Source of the DNA: Diadema setosum
Lineage: Eukaryota; Echinodermata; Echinoidea; Diadematoida; Diadematidae
Direction of reading: 5' to 3'
Assembly (NCBI RefSeq): GCF_964275005.1
Contig: NC_092685.1
Coordinates: 31,238,866-31,302,865, forward strand
DNA: 64,000 nucleotides
Part shown: positions 37,647-50,218 of the stretch, in pieces
Layout: every line of letters starts with the position of its first letter
How positions within the stretch are numbered: position 1 is the first letter of the stretch
Notes under the pieces: generated by a model
Told to the model about the DNA's origin: nothing
Database searches by the model: none
The model's input: the letters and a program-made list of their open reading frames with translations, nothing else
Program-made: the position numbers and the translations under genes

Positions 37647-40600
37647 CTGAAAAAAAAAAAAAAAAATTATACATGCAAATCTGTCATCATCAATAATCAT
37701 TTACACACAATGTCACTGGCATTTTGAGAAAGTGACTTTTCAGGATTTAACCCTTTTGTGTATTTTGAGTGTGATTGGCAAAAAACAAAAACTCCATAGT
37801 GTTGTACACAATGTCCAAAGTACCTACCATAAAAAGGATTAAAGGCAAGACACAGTGGTCGGCCACACTCTTCACACTTTTTCTGATTATACTTATCAGT
37901 TAATGTTACTGTATTTACTTTGATTATTGAGATTTTCTGAAATCCATAAAGTATAATTGCAATTTTGTATAATATGAGATGTATTATAGTTTATACCTGG
38001 GTTGTTTTATATATTCTGTTAAACACAAAATCACTTAAATGCATATTTCAACTGCTCTCATCAATATATTGTCAATGGGAATGATGAACATTGTTACAAT
38101 CTTGATATGGGTGGTTTATGCTTTACCTTTGACTTATAATTTCGTGGAAAGGCTTTACTGTGACAACATATTATATATGTTAATGCAGTAAGTCATATTG
38201 ATACAGAATATGTTTTTATATTATAAAAACATACTCTATATCAATATGGCTCACTGCATTAAAACATTTACAGGATGATACGACACAAAATTATTAGATT
38301 AGGTTGAGTTAAAAAAAAATAATGAGTGAATGAATTCAATGAGTGTGACAACAGCATTTTCCGCACTATAACTCTAAAACTAGTTCAATACCTTTGATAT
38401 TTCTTGATGACAGAATTTGTTTTCCAAAAACAGTAGGATGGAGGATAAAAAAAGAAACTGCTGCCTCATCCCCCCCCCAAAAAAAAACCCCAAACAACTG
38501 TCAAACATGGACTCACCAGTATCTGTCTTCTCTTTTTTGTTGAAGATATCTATCGCCGTCGTGAGATCCCACATCTGGCAGATTTCAAAAAAGATACAAT
38601 TTTTTAGTAATCAGACTAACTTGACAGTCTACTGAGCATTTCTAATACACTGTGCAAGAGGTTCAAGTGCCAACTGCACCATGGTGTATGTTTTAAGACA
38701 CTAGTTTCTATTTCCTCTGCATTTACTCCCTTCAATTATTCCCCTCACCATCACATTTTGTTATCAAGTGCTCTTTGTCATAACTGTTGGGACAAAAACA
38801 AGCACTTTTTCCAAAGAATGCAACCAAACGGTTGAGAGGAGTTTCATGTGCAAGGTTAGCCATGTACAACCATGTTTAAAGGGACTGTACAGTTCTGGTT
38901 GAGGTGGGGATCCATGTTTTGAACATTCCTAAGTGAGATAATGAGAAAACTCTTATGAAATATGAAAGAGCATGTAATTTTAAGAAGGATTCAACGTTTA
39001 TTGGATGAAAATTGGTTTTCAACCAAAAAAGTGATAATAATAAAAGGCGACAGGCCACGCCTTTATTAGGATCTCTTTGTTTCACCTTGTTTTTGGATAT
39101 CTCAGCCATTTCAAACCGATTTTCATCAAATAAACTTTTGATACCACTTGGAATTGCATGATCTTTGACATCTCATAGGGTGGTTTCTGAATATTTTGCA
39201 AAACGTTAAAAGCTAAATCTCCACCTCAACCAGAACTGTACACACCCTTTAAAAATCACATATATTTAAACAGACAATTTTTTTGTGTGTGTGATACCAC
39301 TTGGCGCGGTCTTTTTTGACATGGCTATTGCTAGGACAGAAATATCACCATTGCTCAGTTTACAATGAAAGGCATAAACATAAACATTCCACTGACTTTT
39401 TGGTAGCTTTGCCAACAAACATCAAGTGAACTACAAAAACCGCTCCTCTTTGCATTTGTGTCTTCCAAAGGGAGAATAATCTTTACCCTCCAGTGTATCG
39501 GGTTTTGATTCAACCCCATAATACCTCCCACTTCAAATCAACCCCATTTACAGAGACTGTGACACACTAAAGATACAACCGCAATATCTCAATTCAACCC
39601 ATAGGCTGATAATGGTGCATGTGCAGTTGAAAAGCTACATCCAGGAACTTGGGCAGACTGCATGAAATACACACGTAGGTCCAATTCTCGTCTGAAGAAT
39701 ATGTTACTACACACACATTCAGTGATATTGTCATGGTTCCACACATGCGCGTGTATGAACAAGTTAGGAAAAAGCTGCTGAAAACAGTTTATCCAGTAAA
39801 AGTGAGCCGGAGGAGTGAAACTGAGTCAAAAGGTGCCTGAGCTTTAGATCCTAGCAATGATGTCTATTAAAGGCAAAATGACAAACAGAGAGAGCAACAT
39901 AAAGCTGGCAGTTAGAAAAGCAGGGCAGTAACAGCTGTTTTGAAGTATCTATCAAATAATAAAAACTGTTTGAGAGTGTGGGAGACAGTAATTAACCTAT
40001 TTGCATGAATTCCTTTCATTCTCAAATTTACTTGTGATAGGTACTCTATGACACACATTATACAGATATCACCACATTCATTCAGGTAGACTTGTCTTGG
40101 ACACTTTTCACAGACTGTCATAAAATCTGTACAACAAACGCCAAGTTTGCGCTTACCTGCACCCCTCCGTTGGCATGACCTGTGAAGAGGTACCTCCTGG
40201 GTCGCGACCCCATGCGACTTGACCCCTCGCACTCATGGACACAGAACGAGGATATGCTGCTGCCGTCAACAGATCGGATCATACACACTCTGGCAGAAAA
40301 ACAAAACAAAAACAAAACAATAAAGATCACATCGTTAATTTTTCTAACACTGCACAGAGCTTTACTCGAGTTCAGCTCCAATTCCGCCACAAGAAGCTCT
40401 TATACTATCACAGATCAAAGCTGGGTCTGACTTGCAGGCAAAATAAAATGATGCACAGCCACAGTAACATGCTGCGATGCACTTTTCTCTTCCGTGTTGC
40501 TTCCAGTATATTTGTAGTTCCTCACACAAGTCATAGAATATAATTATATCATAAAATCATAATCATATTTCAATAGGAATTGTTTGTATTATGGCTAGAG

Positions 40601-43600
40601 CTTGAAACTACTGCTTTAGACAATGGATGCATGCCTGAAAAAAATACAAAAAGAGGGACCTTCAAAACAATTTAAAACATAATTATATTATCATATATTA
40701 TCAAAACATATCATGTTGTAAGATAAATCCTGTCATTACTGCACCTATCATCATTTTGAATAAAAAAAAAAAGAAGAATTGTACTCCACTCATCATGATC
40801 AAGGGACTCATAAGACAACATAATATACATGAATGTAGAACTTCACCTTTGACCCGTAGATGACAGTCTGACGTAGACTTGATCTGTGTCGGGAACAACT
40901 TTCTGAACAAACACCTGTTGATCGTCGAGCTCTCCAAACGGACCTAGGCAGAATGGGGGCAAGAGATGGCATGAAAAGCAGCTCATATTCACACCAACCT
41001 TTCACAAACAAAAGACAAACAAACAAACAGAAACCTCTACCTGTTTCACCCTAGCAAGTTTCATTTCTACTTCACGATGCCAAAGCTGATTTCCTATTCT
41101 CAAAATTACATCTTAAAAGAGTGGACAAAAAAGTGTGTTATGTGTGTGAGTGTGTTTGTGTCCACGTACTGGCATGTCTACGGAAACTCACCAATGTCGT
41201 TGCCAACCTGCTGGCAGGGATGAGGGTCTGAGTCCTCTATGGACAAAACCTTGAAGGAAGCCAGAGGGGTGGAGCCGGGCTGGGTGGATAGCATCCCCCG
41301 GAAGCGTGTCACGGTCCAGGTGCGGGCGTGGTTGAACTCGGAGCAAACTAATATATAGAGATGCATGCAGTGAAGACTTGTCACCACAGATTCATATTGC
41401 TTTTAAGGAACATAACAGCATCCCTGGCATTATCCACACACAAGTACAGAATATGACACAGACAAAAAACAAAAGAAGATATTCTCGAAAGTAAGTACAA
41501 GTCACCTGAAAACAAGTCATTCAAAAAGCATCACACAAGAATACTCTACATGGCAATGTATACTGGAAAGGTATAACAACACACTTTGCCCTGAAATATG
41601 TTAATTCTTACATCATATCATAAATTGCTGACACAGAAGTAGCACTTTCAACCATAATGAATTTCTATATCACACCTTACCTCAAGAACACTTCTATTTT
41701 TTACATGTTCTTCACATCTTGCTGTCTCCCCCTCTCTATTAAAATCAACTGCCAATACTTGAAACTGCAATAAAGTTTGCTAGTCTTAGTCAAGAGCAAT
41801 TAAAAGAAAAGTTAGTGAAATTCTATAGTCAAATGTCTTTATTTACTCTGATCACTTTTTCATTTGGTGTAAAATCTTGGGTTAGATGGAAATTCACAGT
41901 AATGCAGTTGACACTCACCCGAGACTAAATACTTTTCTGACAGCACAACCTTCGTGATGGGATTTCTGTGGACGGTGAAGGTCTGGAAGAGTTGGGGGCC
42001 TTGACCGACAGTCTCTGGATGCTGGACGATCACCCTGACCTTGCCTGAGCTCGTGCCATAGGCTATCTCAATCCAGTTACCACTTGGACCTATAAAACGA
42101 ACATCGAAGAGTGGTCAGAACTAATCTTCACACTGTGCAGTTTACTACAAAGCATATCACATATTTGATACTTACATGGATAAAGCCTATTTTGTCAAGA
42201 GAGGGGAGGGGGCCACTATGAAAATGACAATGCAGTACCAGACTTGCTTTGATTCTTTTTCCACATGTTTTAAGTACACACATTAAATCTACTTATACAT
42301 CAATACCCAAATCACCTTGTAGGCCTACAATTCAGAGGACAAATACAAGTAGGCATTTGATTACTCCATGTCAGAAAGAATATTTCATCATCTACAATAA
42401 GCATTCAACAATAACATGCACGTACAGGTATACAGATACTTATAATTCAGCTGCAAAACTTGAGCAGTGCATGATTGCACGCCCCAGTAACCAAGAGAAA
42501 AGGTAATGATCATGAACTTTTCCAACAGTCAGCCAAACCTTTCATCAGAAAGTCTCATCAATATTCATAATATGCAATCAATGGCATAAGAAGACAAAAG
42601 AAAAAAAGAAGAAGAAAGAAACAGAATACCAGACATATAAAGAAAATGAAAACCACTTGCTATTGCTGCTCTTTGGTGTGAGATAAACACTGAGAGCTGT
42701 GACAGCATCGTTGGCTGGATCCTTGTACAGCTCGGTAACCAGGAGATCTTTGTCCTTGATTCGCAGAGGGAACTTCTGCATATCTGGTCAAGGGCAGAAC
42801 AGAATTCAGACAGGACATTAAAGGCATTATTTACCATTTGCAGATGAAACAGAAACCCAGTTTTAGTGCTTCAAAATAGTTCTAAAATGTGAGTTAGGGA
42901 TAGACACAACCAGCGTAAAAAAGTTAATCAGTATAAACAATGTTAAGTATTGTTAAATATAGAAAATGTGAACAATAGCTTTAATCAAATTGTCTCTAGA
43001 CTAAACCGTCTATAGTTATGGTTTAGTGAGAAAAATCGTGATATCTCCTTAAATTTTAGGCTTTACTGCAAAATGTTTATATGGTAGGATGTTTTGTGAT
43101 ACAACTGACCTACACATATACTGTACACATCAAATGTGATAACTTGAACATTTCTGAAACCACTGTTGCCAATGGTAAACAGTATCTTTAGCAATACACA
43201 ACAAATTTTGGAAAACAATATTTTCAATATCATTAGTTAGTGATACCCCTTGCATATACCGGTACATGTACTTGGTGTATGCTACAAAGTTGCAACTGGC
43301 TTTTCCTGTACACTGATTTTCATAACCTACTTTATTGCACAGCAAGTACAACGAACCAATCCCTAAAATACCCTTTACAACCAACAATGTATCGCATTTG
43401 TAATCAACAATAAAATTGACTTTTGTCAATTACTATGTTTCACTTATATCATGATGATTCCTTTGTTCGTTTGTTTGTTTGTTTGCTATTTTACTTTTAA
43501 ATTGTTTTTACTCAATGGAAGTAAATGAATACAACGATGAATACAATACAACTGATTGTAGTGTAACTGGACTATTTCCTATACCTATGTAGTATATTGA

Positions 43601-46600
43601 TCCATTTGTGCAGCCCAGAAGGAGGACGTAACCTGCTGTATCATAGCTGGCAATGGGCTGTACATCTTGGACCTGCAGAGATGGGATAGAAAAGTCAAAA
43701 GTAACTTACTTTTAAAATCATATGATATCAGCTGTACTTGCATCTCCTTTATCCCACTGAAGATGAGTCCTGGGAATCCTCGGGCTGGTGTTTATGGGAA
43801 ATGCGCGTTATAGCCAAATTAGTCCATCCTCAACGCGTTAATGTATGTCATTGTGAAATGTCACCTTTGTGAAGTATGATCTAGTTGCATATGAGTGCTT
43901 ATTACACCTTGAACATGGATTTGCTCGGAAAGTAAACAAAAGAAGAAAATAAAGACTAACGGCTACCTCAGTTTGGCTCTGAGATAAATTAAAACTAATG
44001 ATGAAATATATCTCATATGAACAAGTAACATTGTATTTTTTTTACTAAATCATAGCAAAGTGAGAAGAAGAGGAATTCTAGCAATTGGCAAATCAGTAAA
44101 ACAGAACACAAATCACAAAAACTGTCTATGGAAAGACTAAATCATGAATAGTTACAAGCTACAGTAAGAAGAAGTGAACTGACATACCTGCCAAGCTTGT
44201 GTCAGAGCATACCAGACTCCAACCTTGCCAACGTGACTGGTGGCTACCAGCTGACTCCCAATGAAGAAGAGACTGTCCACCTGCACCCCTAAACTGAAAG
44301 TTCCTGTTGAAAAGAAAAAAAGAACACACAAAAAAAAATATGAATTATCATCGATGCATAAGTTTGTTTGTTTGTTTGTTTGTTTGTTCATTTCCATCCG
44401 AGAAGATGGCTGGATAGCCCATATTCAGCTATGCTAAGCTGGTCTTCCATGGGGTCCAGTTGGCTCCCGATGAAGAAGAGACTGTGAGTAGTTTGATTTT
44501 GAATTACCGTAAAGAGTAAAAGCAGAGATCTTTGCACAGTTAATCTTTCACGCTTGGCCAGTTAAGATGAATTCTGCATGCTTTTGATTTCGTGAATGGA
44601 TGGTCACGACAACTGAGAGAGCAATTCAAACAGCTTGCCACTGCAACGGTGGTGAAGGGCTTCGGCGGCAACATATGTGTACTTCGGTAAAAGGTAATAA
44701 TGAGTACACACTATGACAGTTCACTCAGTCTACATGATTAGTGAAAGTAAGAAAAAAACTACAATGAGAATTAACAGTTTTACCCCTAAAACATTTACCT
44801 ACATGTCTTGTGAGATCAAAGATGTATACACTGTATGGAGGAGGGACCAAATGGTTGTCATTGTAATATATTGCAATACATCACATACAATACTAATACA
44901 TATTTCAAATTCAGAGGTGCTGACTGATTCACAATGACTACTGTATACCTATTTTATCATCATCATTATAAAACTTGTGGAAACGTTTTCCATAAGTGTG
45001 AAATGTAATAATAATTCAAAGAGGCATTAAAAGAGCACGTCCTCATACTCTACAGAACGAAAGGGAACAAAGAGTTCACGTGAGAACAATTATGATTGTC
45101 ATGAAAATGTACAAAGTATCAAAGAATCACTGTTTACTCATGCACCATCTCAACAGCGCTAGTATTATACATAAATCCCAATGTGACCTGCTCACCAATT
45201 TCCACCTTCTCCTCTCCTTCCCGACAACTCCACATCCGGATCTGGCTCCCGTACGCAACGGCAACCATCTTCTCCCTGTTGTCGAGATGAGCGACTCCGC
45301 CCACCTTTGGGTTCAGCGCTACCCTCTGCACCGTCTGCTCCAGGTACGGTGAGATGAAGACTTGGTGCCAGCCGGTCGACTCCTTGATGCGGTAGCAGCA
45401 GACGTAGTGAGCATAGGCCAGCACAATCCAGTTGTGGTGTCCCCCGATTATGAGCACACGACGCGGATCAATGCTGGCATCTGTGATAACGAAAGTTGCT
45501 GATTTGTTTTTGATACATTTCGACTAGCATAGCATTGATAGGCCACTCTATGACTGTATCACGGGACTAACTGAAATAATTTAATTTGCAATAAGTTATT
45601 TGACCTTAACATTTTAAAGTCCATGTTGATATAGTAAGTCAGGTTAAGATAAACTTTGTTGCTTTGTCTTTCATATACGGGCATAAAAACATCAACTTGG
45701 ATGAAAGGCTACATGCCCGAGTTGAATAACAGAGCTAAAACTCTTTAACATTCTTACATTGAGCAAACATGACAGTAATATTTGCTGGATTGTAATTTGA
45801 GCTGCAACATCAAAGCATCCTCCATCTATTACAGTGCAAAGATATTCAATTAACAATACATGAATTCACACTGTGAAATGCAAAACTGAGAATTCTCATG
45901 ATGATTTCTTCTCAACACTTTATCATTGAATCCTAGGAATGGGGGAAAAATCACTCTTATTACATTGTCACCAATAATTACATCAAAGTTGAAAGGAAAA
46001 GATCCAAATGCTGAAATAAAGACAGAATCCACAGCATCCTCATCACCATATGAAACTGACCTAGTGGAATGTCAAGATCATTTTTGGAATGTCTGATATC
46101 AATGGCCGATGCTGGTCGCTGATCCCTGCCTGACCCAGCACGAGAGCCTGGCCGCATCCTCAGCTCTGCCTCACTGGCAAAGCTGTACCTCTGCTCAGCT
46201 AGGTCGTGTCTCACAGGGAAGGCTGGGAAGCAATGATTGTTACACAACATATGCTCTAAATGAAGGATTTGATTACCTTAATAAATGAAAAGATATAAGG
46301 GAGTATCTCACTGAGCAGGGGAAATGTTTGCGAACGTAGCGAATTCTAGGGAATTTTAGGTTTCGCCAGGGTTCATTAACAGTTGTAATCAAATTTGTAA
46401 ACAATTGCAATCAAATTTGCAAACAGTTTTCAATGTCGTAAACGGTTTTTCTTGTTGCAAAGAAATTTTGAACATGCTCAAAGTTTCTTTGAGACAAGAA
46501 AAATTGTTTACAACAATGAAAACTATCTGCAAATTTGATTGCAATTGTTTATGATTTTGATTACAACTGTTAATGAACCCTGAAATTCCCTAGAATTCGC

Positions 46601-49600
46601 TATGCTCGCAAATATTTGCAGCTCAGTGAGATACCCCATAATAAAGACCCTGCATACATTCTCAACCCTCCTCCCCCCCCCCCACCCCATCTCCTCTCAA
46701 TTACTATAACATGGAGAGCAATAGTGAGATATGCTTGTTTTTTTTTTGTTGTTGTGCTTATCATGCTAACAATGTGTCAAATTGGGTTTGAAAAAGATTC
46801 CGACAAAGCACACACATGAATGGTTGGCTAAGTGTATTTACCATGATTCTAAACACTCTTCATCTACACAACCCCTCCTAAAGAAGGGTGTTTTTAAAGC
46901 CAACAACAAATTCAACAAACTAAATCTCAGAGACCCCATGTTCTATGCAAAATCCCTCAATTCAACATCAGCATGTCATTCTATATTGGACACATAATTT
47001 GATACAACATCAGGCAAGTACCAAAAGGGTGCTGACTTCAGAGAATTCAAAATCTATAGAAAGACCACCCTTTCACAGAGCATCCTACGATGAGTAGGAT
47101 CAAGATTTGAAATAGGTAGTCCATGATACATCATCTTGTCCAAGTTCCATAACCTCATCTTCCATACACTATCTATATAGAGGCTACAAAATATCACAAA
47201 AGAATACCGTCATAGAATATCCGGTGATGAAAGGGATTGTGCATTGGATGATATACATTTCTTTTTAATCTACATTTGACAGATTCTACTTACGTGTAGG
47301 GGGCAAAAATCCATGGAAGAGGACATTTCCACAGGATGAATGATCCAGATCCTCACATAAGGCCAATTTCTTCACTGGAAACCAACATGAGATGACCGCA
47401 AAATAATCAAATTTGTGTCTGTATGGCTAAAATAGCTGAACTGTTCTCAGTTTGACAGCATACGTAGACAGATATCTTGGTTTTGCAATGACAATTAGAT
47501 TTAAAACAGCCATCATCTAAACTGTATTGGAACATGCATGCATATTCACATAACTTCACTAATCACAGGTTGTCTTTATACACTGAATTAGGACTCTGCA
47601 GTACTTTTCTCAAGAGTTTGTTTAATAAAGTAGCTCACTTTTGAAGTTCATTTATTTGAATTATCCAGTGCTTCATGCCCAAGCACAATTCTCACTAGCC
47701 TTTCATTATTTGGACAGATGCTTGCCTAGAGCTCAGTAAATGCTGGTCACAAAACAGAACAAGAGGCATGTATTTTACTGTAAGACACAATATTTTCGCG
47801 GCATGAAATTTTTCGCGAATTGGAGCCGAGAGCCTTTTTCACGGCATGAAATTTTCGCGAGTTGCCTCTAACATTCAATGAATCTTGGCTCTCGCGAAAT
47901 TGAAATGCATGCAAATATTCCTCATTTTAAAGTATCACACCTGCTGGAGTGTTATGGAGACATACAATGATGCAAACTGACATTGCTCACCTAGTGGTAG
48001 GATTCCATAGAATTCCGCCTCATGTTTCAGGGTCTGTATGTCAATGCCTTTGAGATTCAGTTCCTTTGTCCTCAGATAATTGAGGATGGGAACAAAGGCG
48101 CTGGGGTCTCTGTCAATAAATATCTGAAATATGACATGAAATATTTGTTTTTTTTATTTATTATGACATGCTGCTTAATAATAGATGAATAAATGAATTG
48201 AAAGAAGAGTACAACTATTCCATGGTTCCAGGAGCTTTGCATACTTCAGAAACTACATATTTCATTTGAGGCATTTACATACTTTGAACATCTTACACAG
48301 TAAATGTGAAGTGACACACCTTTTGGAAGTGACAACATAAACATTATTGACGTATTATTGATGCAAGCCTATACTGCTTTACACCCAAACTACAACTTTG
48401 ACATATGCAGCATCTTTGTATTTAGATATCAGATGATGAGTAGATTTGTACACATGATCAAAATAAATTAAGTGAGATATGCTAAAACATAGAACAATGC
48501 TAATGGGCACAGATAACTCCAGGTTCAGTTCACATTTCAACTACTACTTTTGTACATATCTGGATCATAATTAAACTGTAATAGAAGCAGTAGATTTATG
48601 TACAATATCAATTGAAGAAAACATCCCCCAATGCTGGTGAATTAACAAGGATTTTTACTGCAATAGCACTGCTACTGTTTACAATGTAGTACATATGACT
48701 GAATTTTTTTGTTCCTCACTCTATTTGCAACACTTACCGCTCCAGTTTCATCCTTCACAGAAGATATTCTTCCACTTAGCAGGCTATGTTTAAGTTGGGG
48801 GATGAAGAAAAGGAAGAACAGATAACAGTAAATTTCTAAACACACTCAGTCTTTGTTGCAAAAAATACACATCTAGACCTAATATCAGAAGTAACTTTAG
48901 TATCATAATGGACTGCCCTTTGATCAAACCCAGAAAACAAATTTCAATTTTGAAAACATATCCCTCAAAATGAGCAGATTCTTTCACATCTTTAAGCCAA
49001 AGAGAGCAAAAACAATTTACAAAGAATATCAAATAATTTCCAAATACTTACATTGTTTCATATATTTCTTATCAATTCATATTTATCATTTATTCAACAT
49101 CTGATCTTATTTTTCCAGAATGAAAAGAAAAATTCCTGGAAATATTCATATGCCGAGCAACCTTCAACAATAGCAAAAGCCAAAGAATATGTTGATATTT
49201 AAAGCAAGCCACCCATGATTCGACCATAACGCCGTCCAAAATTTGACCACCAACTACATGTAAAACCTATGCTGTTGTGCACAGTCCAATTTTGGCACAG
49301 GAGGTCAAACATTGGTGCAGGTTTTTTACCTTGAGAAAAAGGAGTCTGGAATCCATGTCAGTGTCTGCCTGGATGTTGAAAATCTGTGCGAATAAAAGGG
49401 ATTTATGAAATGAAAATCACATTGTAATACATGGGCTTATAGTGTTTACCAGTATTACTAGTGTTAGTGTAGATCTAAATTAACTGTTAAATAGTAGTGT
49501 TATGTCATGATCATGAATAACCGCAACAGCGATCCCAACACATATATGTCAGGGTTGCAGGGCTAGCTTATTGCTTTTGATGTATCGCCTGATATGGCTT

Positions 49601-50185
49601 ACTGTCCGGGAGACCAGAGACCATAATACATGGTTTTACGCTAGAATTCACAGCCAGTCTGTTAGCCGATATACTTACAATCATTAGCAATGAATTGATT
49701 TACAATATGATTTCCTTTTGGTCCTTTCTGAGCCTTTTGGTCCTCCCTGCGAACTTGTAAATACATTGCCGTAGTGCTTTCACAGCGCATGCGCCAACAA
49801 CCTTGCTGTTGATCAGGTATGGATAAAACGCAGTAAATATTATAATACACGTATGCGTATGGAAAAAATCTTGAGTTCTCACTGAGACCTGATATATGAA
49901 TATTCATGAGCCGATGTTAAACAGGCGTAATGCAGTAGAATGCATGATGTTTGAACATGTTGAATGTTCATTACATTACTTATTTGCAATAAAGGAATTG
50001 TGAACATAAAGGAATTCATGAGGATATAATTCTGTGTACCGTCAGTGGTTCAGAATTATTTGATTGTTCATTTAAAGAGACTTTTTTTCTTTGAAAATAC
50101 CATGGTTGAAATACTATGGTTGAAATGCTATGGTTGAAATCCTACCTGTCTTTCTTTTTCTTTAAGTCATATCACTTGCTGTTCC

Positions 50186-50218
<33 letters not shown>

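Noticed and set aside
40854-40943. Earlier donor (GTCAAA) for KCTD3/SHKBP1 exon 13
   Set aside because: It would break the frame into exon 14 and lose the conserved STGQR segment; GTGAAG at 40846 fits both.
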